A stretch of 64,000 nucleotides of DNA, taken from contig NZ_CP067100.1 in NCBI RefSeq assembly GCF_016616235.1, positions 5,143,001 through 5,207,000 of the forward strand. The letters are read 5' to 3'. This DNA is from Bradyrhizobium diazoefficiens. GTDB taxonomy: Bacteria > Pseudomonadota > Alphaproteobacteria > Rhizobiales > Xanthobacteraceae. Position numbers and translations under genes: made by a program. This document shows, piece by piece, positions 37,101 through 44,396 of the stretch (position 1 is its first letter; each line of letters begins with the position of its first letter). The notes beneath the pieces are model-generated. The model did not search any database and had not been told where the DNA came from. It worked only from the letters and a program-made list of their open reading frames with translations.

Positions 37101-38103
37101 AATCGACTGTGCTGATGTTCGAGCTATTGTCGTAATGGACGGTCGCCGACATCGACGATGTGAAGGGGAGATCCTTCAAGTCGATGAGGTTTCCTGGCGA
37201 AAGCGGTGCCCCCGGCGACGAACCTGCGATCAACCCGTGGAACTTGGCCGACTGATCGAGGACAAGCGCGCCAACCCCCGTGTCGAACGACACGGTGATG
37301 CCGGAGAACGATCCATTCAAGAACTGGCCGGAAACCGAGCCTCCGATCTCCAGGACCGCCTTGTCTGAAATTTCGAAAGATCCCGTGCCGCTGACGTCGC
37401 CCTTGAAGTCCCCTGTCGCAATGCGATCGCCAAGAAACGTCCCGGCTTCGACAGTCCCATTGTTCAGGACATCGCCTTCGATGATGAAGGGCGTCCCGGC
37501 ACCGAACGAAAGCGTCGCTCCCGCATCAAGAACGAGGCTCCCGATATCAACGCTGGCCGTGCTCGTGACGATATACGTTCCGGCTGCATCGAGGAACGCC
37601 GAGTCAATGATGCCTGGGACGCCGGCACTCCAGTTCGTAGCGACATTCCAGATTCCGTCGCTCGGATGAGCCCAGTGGGTGGTGCCTGAGCTCGAAACCG
37701 ATGATGATCTCGGCGGCGTCCCTTCGTTTGCCACAGCTGCGAACGTCGGACCCAAGCCCTGATGGCCGCTCGTCAAAGACGTCGAAGACAGCAGAGCAGA
37801 CAATCGCGACTGGAAAGATGCGGAGAAAAGACCAGGCAGAACGCCGCGCAGGTCTGACGGATCGCCCGAGCCGGCCCGAAACGACGGTTGAAGGAACGAG
37901 GCGTCACCAACGAGAGGCGGCAGAGTGGATGACCAGCTTGCCAACGGATCGGCAAGCGGCCGAGCCCAGAGGTTGGGCGGCTCGAAGCCTGCGAATGAAT
38001 TCCAGAACGTCGATTCCTGCGAAAGGGCGGGAATTTCTTCGCCCGGAAAAACGGCCCGAGCTCCCCGGCCGAAGACGCTCGCCTTTTGAACCAGCATGGC
38101 CAT
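31195..38103 (-). CDS. Giant secreted repeat protein: DMFase-like domain, five DUF4082 modules, Ig/cadherin and VCBS modules
   Basis: This is a protein of about 2302 aa. After a hydrophilic N-terminal region (to about 390), residues about 388-868 resemble the N,N-dimethylformamidase beta-subunit domain (NPNYHVDVYRLGYYGGNGARLV, QAYNGWGGANLYF, DAGHDEYWTEAQRANVEAA). An Ig-like module follows, then five DUF4082 modules (KITGIRFYK, THIGDLW, ETASGWQQVDFATPV, YVASYHTN) alternating with cadherin/Ig-like units (GFTVSQNGVLNIAASTLLAND), one VCBS unit (about 1660-1790) and one dystroglycan-type unit. DUF4082 copies 2 and 3 belong to a 258-codon near-perfect tandem repeat. No RTX nonapeptides or Sec signal are seen; the adjoining HlyB-like exporter is the likely secretion route. 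The ATG at 38103 is chosen over an in-frame GTG at 38121. It may be an adhesin or matrix protein. Confidence 0.82.
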   Translation of the reverse strand: MAMLVQKASVFGRGARAVFPGEEIPALSQESTFWNSFAGFEPPNLWARPLADPLASWSSTLPPLVGDASFLQPSFRAGSGDPSDLRGVLPGLFSASFQSRLSALLSSTSLTSGHQGLGPTFAAVANEGTPPRSSSVSSSGTTHWAHPSDGIWNVATNWSAGVPGIIDSAFLDAAGTYIVTSTASVDIGSLVLDAGATLSFGAGTPFIIEGDVLNNGTVEAGTFLGDRIATGDFKGDVSGTGSFEISDKAVLEIGGSVSGQFLNGSFSGITVSFDTGVGALVLDQSAKFHGLIAGSSPGAPLSPGNLIDLKDLPFTSSMSATVHYDNSSNISTVDFSNGAANVTLLFSGMDLNWNFKSDGQGGTIVSDPPTNSIVLENQKPGTPRSVWEIQPGDNSTLTQGFATAISTNVGGTVQFKINNLTGNPNYHVDVYRLGYYGGNGARLVTSLQHQAGAAVVQPAALSDPSTGLVDAGNWSVTDSWSVPTDAASGVYIANVINGTEIFQIPFIIRNDASHSDVVLQTSDEDWQAYNGWGGANLYFGNGPGINGSAYAVSYNRPLVTRDGTGTFSEGGDSPFTAEIAAIYWLEQNGYDVSYISGIDAATNGSLLLNHKVFMDAGHDEYWTEAQRANVEAAAHAGVSLAFLTGNEIFWKTRLAPSIDGSGTANRTLISYKDTHANALLDPTGQATGNYSDPRFGSTPLPSNELTGTLFAVNAFRYDTITIPYSMTQLRFWRNTAVAQTAPGQTASLVPGLLGVEWDVAPDNGFRPAGLVSVSSSTVNVDGKYLLDYGNTFGAGTATHNLVLHRDPVSGALIFSAGSINWPWALASNHDGPATPVDPNVQQAMVNLFADMGVQPATLQASLTAAIQSSDTTAPTSAITNLSAASVVEGQSITVMGTAADAAGKIAGVEISTDGGTTWHPTNTNVGAANATWSYTFVTGAQGTYRLKTRAVDDSLNLETPSAGTTYTVTPSSNLTLFSPTDTPAVISNSDSGAVELGVKFVPAVSGKITGIRFYKASDNTGTHIGDLWTTSGTLLASATFSNETASGWQQVDFATPVNVQAGVTYVASYHTNTGHYSSTDYYFIDYDGLTKGALTAPGSSLNGVYAYGSSPVFPSNASSIDAANYWVDVVFSDSGLTSPQAHDDGGFTVSQNGVLNIAASTLLANDTNPSGLPFSLTSVGSPLNGSVSYNSQNQTVTFTPTNGYAGAASFTYTITDTSGQSGSGQVSLNVNYPVSAQSLFGTNDAPSVANSGDTSPVEVGVKFTASVNGTITGLRFYKGSLNTGPHIADLWNSTGTLLTTATFTNETASGWQQVNFSNPVAITAGTTYVASYHTNGNYSGTQNYFATSLTNGQLTAPAGSNGVYAYGSGSAFPTNTFKSSNYWVDVVFNGSAATSTPQAVADSGFTVSQNGVLNIAASTLLANDTNPSGLPFSLTSVGSPLNGSVSYNSQNQTVTFTPTNGYAGAASFTYTITDTSGQSGSGQVSLNVNYPVSAQSLFGTNDAPSVANSGDTSPVEVGVKFTASVNGTITGLRFYKGSLNTGPHIADLWNSTGTLLTTATFTNETASGWQQVNFSNPVAITAGTTYVASYHTNGNYSGTQNYFATSLTNGQLTAPAGSNGVYAYGSGSAFPTNTFKSSNYWVDVVFNGSAAANNTPPTAVADVADATEKGGVNNSTGGSPATGNVLANDTDPDAGDTKTVTAVSFGSANGTLGSALAGAHGTLALSASGAFTYTVNENDAAVQALRQSTDTLTDVFNYTMRDAAGATSSTTLTVTIRGANDAPVLAIQTGSQAATVGSAFSLTLPAGTFTDVDAGDALSYTVTSALPAWLTFNTQTRTFSGTPTSADVGTLSVTVSAADLGNLTNSETFNIAVSAVPSTVSLFSSSDIPAVRSNADTSQVNLGVQFTSSMAGTIAGIKYFKSANDLGTHTGSLWSSTGALLATATFTNETSSGWQTVTFSSPVSITAGATYVASYHSNGHYASTTSYFTTARTNGPLTAPASVNGLYTYGTGNLLPTSSYSASNYWVDVVFNSSSGGANQSPVAANDSGFHATQNVPFAIPATALLANDTDPDGNALTITGASGGTNGVASFNAQSNSVNFTPTTGYTGPASFNYSISDGHGGTASALVSLDVNVASSTTVRLFSASDEPSIVAANDPQSVELGVKFQTSTPGDVVGIRFYKGPSNTGTHVADLWSSTGTLLATATFTNETADGWQQVNFATPVTIMPGTTYVASYHTPGDYASDPGLLANAITNGPLTAPSSASIGGNGVFAYGTDSLFPTNTFNATSYGVDVVFRPQLAA
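33151..33898. repeat. Direct repeat copy 2 inside the giant protein gene
   Basis: This segment is almost identical to 33925-34672 at a constant offset of 774 bp (258 codons). The one mismatch I found is at the GAA(A/C)GTATT site near 33212/33986. It encodes one Ig/cadherin unit plus one DUF4082 unit. The identity at synonymous positions indicates a very recent duplication or ongoing gene conversion. Confidence 0.9.
33925..34672. repeat. Direct repeat copy 1 inside the giant protein gene
   Basis: This is the upstream partner (in reading direction) of the 774-bp-offset repeat. Flanking sequence diverges at both ends: GTGAGCTTGCGGCGAGG beyond 34672 against GACAGCTTGCGGCGTGC beyond 33898. The duplicated unit is therefore bounded to roughly 748 nt of near identity plus a short diverged linker. 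Confidence 0.9.
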
Positions 38104-38222
38104 ACCGATTAAATAAATCACCCATATATATTTTAATTCTATTTTAAACCGGCCGTCAATTCAATGCGTGTCCATTTAACATAATTCCAGATATCGGTTG
38201 GGCAGCCCTCTTGCTGAGCGAA
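38104..38222 (-). promoter_or_regulatory. AT-rich promoter region of the giant-protein secretion operon
   Basis: This 119-nt spacer between the rfbA stop and the giant gene start is AT-rich throughout (TTAAATAAATCACCCATATA, TATTTTAATTCTATTTTAAA). It should carry the promoter for the five-gene minus-strand secretion operon. It is also where transcription from the rfb operon would have to end, but no hairpin with a T-tract was found. Confidence 0.45.
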
Positions 38223-39095
38223 TTACGGCAGCCGCGTGATTTCACTCAGATATTTGCCATAGCCGCTCTTCTCGAGCGGTTGGGCCAGCGCGAGAAGTTG
38301 ATCACGCTTGATGAAGCCGAGTCTGAAGGCGACCTCCTCAAGACAGGCGATCTTCATTCCCTGCCGCTTTTCCAGGGTCTGCACGAACGTCCCTGCATCC
38401 ATGAGAGACTCGACCGTGCCGGTATCCAGCCAGGCAAACCCCCGCCCCATGCGCTCAACGTGCAGCGCGTTGGCCGAAAGGTAGCGCATTTGAAGATCGG
38501 TAATCTCGAGCTCTCCGCGCGACGACGGTTCGACGCGACGCGCGTAGCGGACAACGCGATTGTCAAAAAAATACAGCCCCGTGATTGCCCAATTCGACGG
38601 TGGCCGTTTCGGTTTCTCCTCGATCGATACCGGACGGTCCTCCTCATCAAACGCGACGACGCCATATCGTTCCGGGTCCCGCACGTGATAGGCAAAAACC
38701 GTGGCACCTTCCTCACGTCCTGCCGCCCTGGCCAGCAGTTCGCTCAGGCCATCGCCGAAGAAGATATTGTCTCCAAGCACCATCGCCACACGATCGTTTC
38801 CGATGAAATCGGCACCAACGATGAAGGCGTCCGCGAGACCGGCGGGACGGGTCTGCTCAGCGTAGCTGAGCCGAATTCCCCACTGGCTCCCGTCGCCCAG
38901 CAGCCGCTCGAACTGATACCGGTCTGAAGGCGTGGTAATGATCAAAATCTCGCGAATCCCTGCCAACATCAGCGTCGACAGGGGGTAGTAGATCATGGGC
39001 TTGTCATAGATCGGGAGCAACTGCTTGCTGACCACGCGCGTGATCGGATAGAGGCGCGTTCCGCTGCCGCCAGCCAGCACGATTCCCTTCAGCAT
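38223..39095 (-). CDS. rfbA: Glucose-1-phosphate thymidylyltransferase
   Basis: This 290-aa enzyme makes dTDP-glucose from dTTP and glucose-1-phosphate, the first step to dTDP-L-rhamnose. The N-terminal nucleotide-binding [20 protein letters not shown] (about 9-28), [41 protein letters not shown] and [17 protein letters not shown] are family signatures. The ATG at 39095 has GGAG 6 nt before it. The gene start lies inside the end of rfbD, which overlaps it by 92 nt in another frame. It is the last gene of rfbCBDA. Confidence 0.95.
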   Translation of the reverse strand: MLKGIVLAGGSGTRLYPITRVVSKQLLPIYDKPMIYYPLSTLMLAGIREILIITTPSDRYQFERLLGDGSQWGIRLSYAEQTRPAGLADAFIVGADFIGNDRVAMVLGDNIFFGDGLSELLARAAGREEGATVFAYHVRDPERYGVVAFDEEDRPVSIEEKPKRPPSNWAITGLYFFDNRVVRYARRVEPSSRGELEITDLQMRYLSANALHVERMGRGFAWLDTGTVESLMDAGTFVQTLEKRQGMKIACLEEVAFRLGFIKRDQLLALAQPLEKSGYGKYLSEITRLP

Positions 39096-39993
39096 CGGTT
39101 TCTCCTTCTCCGACCAACTGGTCGAGACAAGCTTCGAGTGAATGGCGCCAGGACGCCAATCGAATCCCGAACACACGTTCGGCCTTGGATGAGTCCAGGC
39201 GCGAATTTCGAGGCCGACGCGCGGCGGTCGGATACTCTTCTGTCGTAATCGCCTCGAGCGCCGGAATCCGCGCTCCACGGCGGGCGCGCGCGCAGAAGAT
39301 CGCCTGCGCAAAGTCGTGCCAGTTCGTCTCACCTCGCCCGGCGAGGTGGAAGATGCCGGCCGTGGCCCTCCGATCGTCCGTTACGGACCGGTCTGCGATC
39401 CGAAGGACGGCCTCCGCGAGGTCGTATGCATAGGTGGGATTTCCAAGTTGGTCCCGAACAACCCTCACGGTGGCCTGCGTCTCACATAACCGCAGCATCG
39501 TCCGAACGAAGTTGCTGCCATAGGGACTGTAAATCCACGAGCACCTGATTACGGTCGCAAGTGGGTGCGCGGCCAATACGGCAGCTTCGCCGGCAAGCTT
39601 CGATGCACCGTAGACATTCAACGGCGCGGGAACGTCACTTTCGTCGTACGCATCCGGTTTCTCGCCGTCGAATACATAGTCGGTCGAGAGATGAATGAGT
39701 GGAATATTCATCTGCCACGCGACGTCTGCCAGGGCCGCCGCGCCATCGCGGTTGATGCTGAAGACTTTCGCTGCTTCAGATTCGGCCTGATCTACCGCGG
39801 TATAAGCCGCCGTATTGATGATTGCAGACGGCGCGATCGACGCGATGAGCTTGTCGATTCCCTCGCGGTTCTCCAGATCGAGCTCTCGGCGCCCGAGAGC
39901 CACCGCAGGCAGACCGCGCACCGCAGCGAGATCGCGAAGACATCTTGCCAACTGGCCATTCCGTCCGGCAATGAGGATGGGACGCTCTGACAT
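39004..39993 (-). CDS. rfbD: dTDP-4-dehydrorhamnose reductase
   Basis: This 329-aa NADPH-dependent SDR performs the last step to dTDP-L-rhamnose. It has [14 protein letters not shown] (nucleotide loop), [41 protein letters not shown] (Tyr128/Lys132) and [18 protein letters not shown]. The ATG is preceded by GAGGTGAAG. The C-terminus runs about 30 residues past the usual end (after LDQLVGEGE) because the frame stays open into rfbA. That makes the protein longer than the typical 290-300 aa. Confidence 0.94.
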   Translation of the reverse strand: MSERPILIAGRNGQLARCLRDLAAVRGLPAVALGRRELDLENREGIDKLIASIAPSAIINTAAYTAVDQAESEAAKVFSINRDGAAALADVAWQMNIPLIHLSTDYVFDGEKPDAYDESDVPAPLNVYGASKLAGEAAVLAAHPLATVIRCSWIYSPYGSNFVRTMLRLCETQATVRVVRDQLGNPTYAYDLAEAVLRIADRSVTDDRRATAGIFHLAGRGETNWHDFAQAIFCARARRGARIPALEAITTEEYPTAARRPRNSRLDSSKAERVFGIRLASWRHSLEACLDQLVGEGETDAEGNRAGWRQRNAPLSDHARGQQAVAPDL

Positions 39994-40000
39994 CTTCACC

Positions 40001-41059
40001 TCAATGTTGGGCGGCCAGGAGACCGAGACGCGAGCCATCATAGACACCGCGGCGGGCACGCTCCCACCACGCACGATTTTTGAAGTACCATCCGACGGTT
40101 TCGGCCAGGCCCTGTTCAAAGGATCTCGTCGGTTCCCAGCCAAGTTCGCGATGTGCCTTCGACGCGTCGATCGCATAGCGCGCATCGTGCCCCGGACGAT
40201 CCGGCACGAACGCAATAAGAGATCGTCTCGGTTCCGCGCCCGGGGACAATCGATCCAGCACGTCGCAAATCTGGGTGACGACCTCCAAGTTGGATCGCTG
40301 GCCGTCTCCTCCGAAATTGTACTTCTCGCCCGGCTTCCCTTCGTACAGCAAGCTGATCAAGCCGGCGGCATGATCATCGACGTGAAGCCAGTCGCGAATA
40401 TTCTTGCCGTCGCCATAGACTGGTAGAGGCTTCCGGTCGATCGCATTGAGAATCGTCAGCGGGATGAGCTTTTCCGGGAATTGGTATGGGCCATAGTTGT
40501 TCGAGCAATTCGATACGATGACCGGTAGACCGTAGGTTCGAAACCACGCCAGTGCGAGGTGGTCGGAGGCGGCCTTGCTGGCCGAATACGGCGAACTCGG
40601 CCTGTAGGGCGTGTCCTCGCGAAACAAGTCGTCCGGCCCCAGCGAACCGTAGACTTCGTCTGTCGATACGTGGATGAAGCGGAATTGCTTCCGCTTCGGA
40701 GACGACAGACGTTCGTAGTAAGTCCTGGCGGCCTCCAGCAGCGTGTAGGTGCCGACTATATTGGTGTTGATGAAGGCATCGGGCCGGGTGATCGAACGGT
40801 CGACGTGGCTTTCGGCGGCCAGATGTATGATTGCGTCCGGCTCGTAGTCGGAAAATGCGAGATCCATAACCTCGCGATCGCAGATGTCGGACTGCAGAAA
40901 CGTATAAGACTCCAGTCTCTCGATGTTCGCCAGCGAATCCAGGTTGGCTGCGTATGTCAACTTGTCGACGTTGATCACTGCGGCACCAGTCTGCAGCACC
41001 AAATGGCGACACACTGCAGAACCGATAAAGCCCGCTCCGCCGGTCACCAGGATACGCAT
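40001..41059 (-). CDS. rfbB: dTDP-glucose 4,6-dehydratase
   Basis: This 352-aa extended SDR converts dTDP-glucose to the 4-keto-6-deoxy form. It has [20 protein letters not shown], the [14 protein letters not shown] motif with the Thr-Asp-Glu catalytic set, [16 protein letters not shown] (Tyr/Lys pair), and [19 protein letters not shown]. The ATG at 41059 is the family start; an upstream extension of the frame overlaps rfbC and is not conserved. It is separated from rfbD by 7 nt. Confidence 0.95.
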   Translation of the reverse strand: MRILVTGGAGFIGSAVCRHLVLQTGAAVINVDKLTYAANLDSLANIERLESYTFLQSDICDREVMDLAFSDYEPDAIIHLAAESHVDRSITRPDAFINTNIVGTYTLLEAARTYYERLSSPKRKQFRFIHVSTDEVYGSLGPDDLFREDTPYRPSSPYSASKAASDHLALAWFRTYGLPVIVSNCSNNYGPYQFPEKLIPLTILNAIDRKPLPVYGDGKNIRDWLHVDDHAAGLISLLYEGKPGEKYNFGGDGQRSNLEVVTQICDVLDRLSPGAEPRRSLIAFVPDRPGHDARYAIDASKAHRELGWEPTRSFEQGLAETVGWYFKNRAWWERARRGVYDGSRLGLLAAQH

Positions 41060-41073
41060 TACGGTCGTCTCCA

Positions 41074-41631
41074 CTACTCGAAAACGCAACCAAGCTGGTT
41101 GAGCGCAGGAAGGGTTTGGTCCTTTGGCGATACCTGAGCCTCGGAGGTTGTCACGGGCCACTTGATCGCCAATGCCGGATCGGCCCAATAAATGCCGCCG
41201 TCATGGCTCGGGGCGTAGACCTGGTCGACCTTGTACAAGACGACGGTCTTGGGCTGCAGCGTACAGAAGCCGTGCGCGAAGCCCTTCGGAATGAACACCT
41301 GCTCACCGCTTTCACCATCCAACTGGATGGCGATATGCTTGCCGAAGTTGGCCGATGAACGTCGGAGATCAACGGCAATATCGAGAATGGCCCCGCTCAA
41401 CACCCGTATGAGCTTCGCCTGGGCGAATGGCGGGCGCTGGAAATGCAGCCCGCGCACCGTGCCGATCCGAGCTGAGCTGGACTGATTATCCTGAACGAAA
41501 TCGTGAAGGATTCCCTTTTCCGCAAAAGCCGATCGCTGGAAGGTCTCACAGAAGTAGCCGCGGCCGTCGGAAAACCGCTCCGTTCGAATGACTTTGACAT
41601 CAGGGATCGCCAAGGATCGCAGTTCCAGCAT
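41074..41631 (-). CDS. rfbC: dTDP-4-dehydrorhamnose 3,5-epimerase
   Basis: This 185-aa cupin-fold enzyme has [34 protein letters not shown] (catalytic His63), [24 protein letters not shown] and [20 protein letters not shown]. The ATG at 41631 has GGGAGG 7 nt upstream and begins [15 protein letters not shown], as usual for the family; an ATG 27 codons earlier lacks this site. It is the first gene of the rfbCBDA operon. Confidence 0.95.
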   Translation of the reverse strand: MLELRSLAIPDVKVIRTERFSDGRGYFCETFQRSAFAEKGILHDFVQDNQSSSARIGTVRGLHFQRPPFAQAKLIRVLSGAILDIAVDLRRSSANFGKHIAIQLDGESGEQVFIPKGFAHGFCTLQPKTVVLYKVDQVYAPSHDGGIYWADPALAIKWPVTTSEAQVSPKDQTLPALNQLGCVFE

Positions 41632-41982
41632 CGGGTACCTCCCGCCGGCCCTCAATTGGGTCGGGTTCCATGCGACGGACCGTAATCCCTCGATGAAATT
41701 AATTGTCCGCATGCCAACCCGAGTTTAACGTTTACATTATTATCGATGCAAAATGCCGACCGGACCGCAAACTCCGGAAATATCACCAAATTTGGCAGTG
41801 ATGGCCCGAGAATGCGACCTCTCCCTGATATTTTTCTCATTTCAATTAATAGATGATTTATTTAATTTGGCAAGTCAATTTTTATGAGGTAGATAATCTC
41901 TCACCGACCCGCACGTCCTCTTTAAACGCTGGTCTGCGGGCGAACGCCTTGGCGTGTGACCCCACCTTCGGACAGGTACGTG
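41632..41982. promoter_or_regulatory. AT-rich divergent region between the rfb operon and the Wzc-like kinase gene
   Basis: This 351-nt spacer contains no supported gene. Its most AT-rich part is 41840-41900 (TCATTTCAATTAATAGATGA, TTTATTTAATTTGGCAAGTC, ATTTTTATGAGGTAGATAAT). It should drive rfbCBDA leftward and the kinase/membrane protein genes rightward, putting sugar supply and chain-length control under one regulatory island. Confidence 0.5.
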
Positions 41983-44322
41983 ATGCTCCAGAACAATCTT
42001 CAACACACGGATAGACTACGGTCGCCGGTGAACGTGCTGGCTCACCCCCCCCAGGCAGACGGCGGAGGTATCAGCGACGTCATCAATTTCGGTATTGGGC
42101 TTCTACGACGCCAATACCTCATGATCCTTGTCACCGCTGGACTCGTCACCGCGGCCAGCCTGCTCTATCTCCGGTTGGTGTCTCCAACCTATACGGCGCA
42201 GGTTCAGATCCTGTTGGCCAATCCGAGGCCTCAATTTGTCCAGCAGCAATCGCTCCTTGCCGAGCCGGCTTTCGATCTCAGTCAAATCGAGACCCAGCTT
42301 CAGCTTCTGAGATCAAGGGCCACTGCGGTTGCGGTGATCGACCAGCTGAAACTGATGGACGATCCGGACTTTACCGCGTCAGGGCTGTCTCTACAGTCTC
42401 TCTGGCAGCGAATTCGATCGTGGGGCTCGACTGGATCGAAGAAGAAGGATGGACCATCCGATCCGCCAGGCGAACCATCGGACACGATGGTAGACGCATT
42501 TCTCAATCGGCTTTCGGCGGGACGTGTCGGGTACAGCAACGTCATCGAGATCAACTACAATTCAAGCAGCGCAGCCCGAGCCGCCGAGATCGTCAATGCG
42601 GTAGCCAATACGTATGTTGCCGACCAGTTCAGCGCGAAATTCGACGCCAATCGCAGGGCAACAAGCTGGCTGCAGGAGCGGCTGCGCGATCTCGGTGACC
42701 AAGCCCTCACTGCACAGCGTGCCGTCGACGTCTACAAGTCCCAGAACAATATCGTTTCCCTGGACGGAAAACCGATCGACGAGCAGCAGATCACCGAAAT
42801 CAACAATCGATTGGCTGCGGCACGCGCCCAGACCTCCGAGGCCACGGCCAAGCTGGCTCGCTATGAAACTCTCATTGCTTCCGATCCGACAAAGCCGTCC
42901 TCGATAGCCAATCTGGATGCCATCGGGACCGATGCGCTGAGCAGTCAGATCATTACGGGGCTGCGCCAGCAATATCTAGAACTCACGAGACGCGAGGCCG
43001 AGTTGACGGCCAGGGTCGGTCGCGACCACTTGGCAGTCGTCAATGTCCGGAACCGCGCGCGGGAGTTTCGCGTCTCTATTTTCGACGAAGTCAGGAGACT
43101 TGCCGAAGTCAGCCGAAGCGAATTCGAACTCGCCAAACAACGGCAGGAAGAAATCGAAAAGCAGCTGTCCAAGGCCGTTTCGCAGTCTCGTTCTGTCAAT
43201 TCTGCCGAGCTGACCATCAAGGATCTGGAAAGCCGGGCAAAGGGCTTGCGTAGCTTGTACGAGACCTTCCTGCAGCGCTACATGGGCTCCGCACAGCAGG
43301 AGACATTCCCCGTCTCGGAGACTCGGTTGCTTTTTCCCGCTTCGCCGCCGTCGAGCAAGAGCAAGCCGAAGACAAGGTTGGTACTGGCGCTCGGCATCCT
43401 CGGCGGTCTCGCTCTGGGCCTCGGCCTAGCGCTCCTCAGAGACCTCATGGACCGCGTGTTTCGTACCTCTTCACAAGTGGAAACCGTGTTGGAATTGCCT
43501 TGCCTGTCTTTGGTCCCATTATTGCCGGCCCGCAAATCTCCGAAGCTACCGGTTCGCTCCCAGCAAACCGATGATGATGTTCAGCAACGGATAGTTTCGT
43601 CTCCGACGGCAATTCATCGGACCGTGGTCGGGATGCCGCTATCTCGATATACCGAGGCAATTCGTTCCATCAAGCTGGCCATCGACCACAACCCGGCGAA
43701 AATCTCCTCTCAGGTCATCGGCATTACCTCGGCCCTACCGAATGAGGGGAAAACGACGATTGCAGCCTCACTCGCGCAATTGATCGGGCACACCGGCAAG
43801 AAGGCCATCATCGTCGATTGCGACCTCAGAAATCCCTCGCTTTCCTCGATCTTTGCACCCAAGGCTACCAGCGGAATCATCGAAGTTGCAAACGGCAGCC
43901 GGCCCCTGGCGGAGACTATTTGGCGGGATCCGACGACCAATCTTGCATTTTTACCCGCCGTGCGGCGGGGACCTCTGCTTCACACCAGCGAAATTCTCTG
44001 CGCCGACGCGATAAGCAAGCTGTTCGACCGTTTGCGAGCTGAGTATGACTACGTCATCGTCGACCTTCCTCCCCTGACCCCGCTGGTTGATGTCCGAGCC
44101 ACTTCATCTCTCATAGACTGCTACATTCTGGTCGTTGAATGGGGCCGGACCAAAATCGATGTCGTGCAGCACGCTCTGCACACCGCACCCAACATTCATG
44201 AATCGTTGATTGGGGCAGTTCTCAGCAAGACGGATACCAGGGCCATGGCTCGATATGACGGTCACCGGAGCTACTACTATCATGACAGCCACTACATCCG
44301 TTATGGTCTTTCCGGCTCTTGA
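41983..44322 (+). CDS. Wzc/ExoP-like polysaccharide co-polymerase with bacterial tyrosine kinase domain
   Basis: This inner-membrane protein of about 779 aa controls chain length and export. A Wzz domain has a first transmembrane segment at about 43-63, a large periplasmic coiled-coil/GNVR region follows, and a second transmembrane segment lies near 468-485 (LVLALGILGGLALGLGLALL). The cytoplasmic kinase has Walker A ALPNEGKTT (about 583-591), Walker A' AIIVDCDLRNP (about 608) and Walker B DYVIVDLPP (about 689). The C-terminus is a Tyr cluster (RYDGHRSYYYHDSHYIRYG), the usual autophosphorylation tail. An in-frame GTG at 41956 is an alternative start. Confidence 0.92.
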   Translation: MLQNNLQHTDRLRSPVNVLAHPPQADGGGISDVINFGIGLLRRQYLMILVTAGLVTAASLLYLRLVSPTYTAQVQILLANPRPQFVQQQSLLAEPAFDLSQIETQLQLLRSRATAVAVIDQLKLMDDPDFTASGLSLQSLWQRIRSWGSTGSKKKDGPSDPPGEPSDTMVDAFLNRLSAGRVGYSNVIEINYNSSSAARAAEIVNAVANTYVADQFSAKFDANRRATSWLQERLRDLGDQALTAQRAVDVYKSQNNIVSLDGKPIDEQQITEINNRLAAARAQTSEATAKLARYETLIASDPTKPSSIANLDAIGTDALSSQIITGLRQQYLELTRREAELTARVGRDHLAVVNVRNRAREFRVSIFDEVRRLAEVSRSEFELAKQRQEEIEKQLSKAVSQSRSVNSAELTIKDLESRAKGLRSLYETFLQRYMGSAQQETFPVSETRLLFPASPPSSKSKPKTRLVLALGILGGLALGLGLALLRDLMDRVFRTSSQVETVLELPCLSLVPLLPARKSPKLPVRSQQTDDDVQQRIVSSPTAIHRTVVGMPLSRYTEAIRSIKLAIDHNPAKISSQVIGITSALPNEGKTTIAASLAQLIGHTGKKAIIVDCDLRNPSLSSIFAPKATSGIIEVANGSRPLAETIWRDPTTNLAFLPAVRRGPLLHTSEILCADAISKLFDRLRAEYDYVIVDLPPLTPLVDVRATSSLIDCYILVVEWGRTKIDVVQHALHTAPNIHESLIGAVLSKTDTRAMARYDGHRSYYYHDSHYIRYGLSGS

Positions 44323-44396
44323 GGCTTTCTCGTAGCGGCCCGCACGTTCTCCGGCCGGCGGACTAACGAGTGGCCGCACCACAAGATGGTGTTTGC

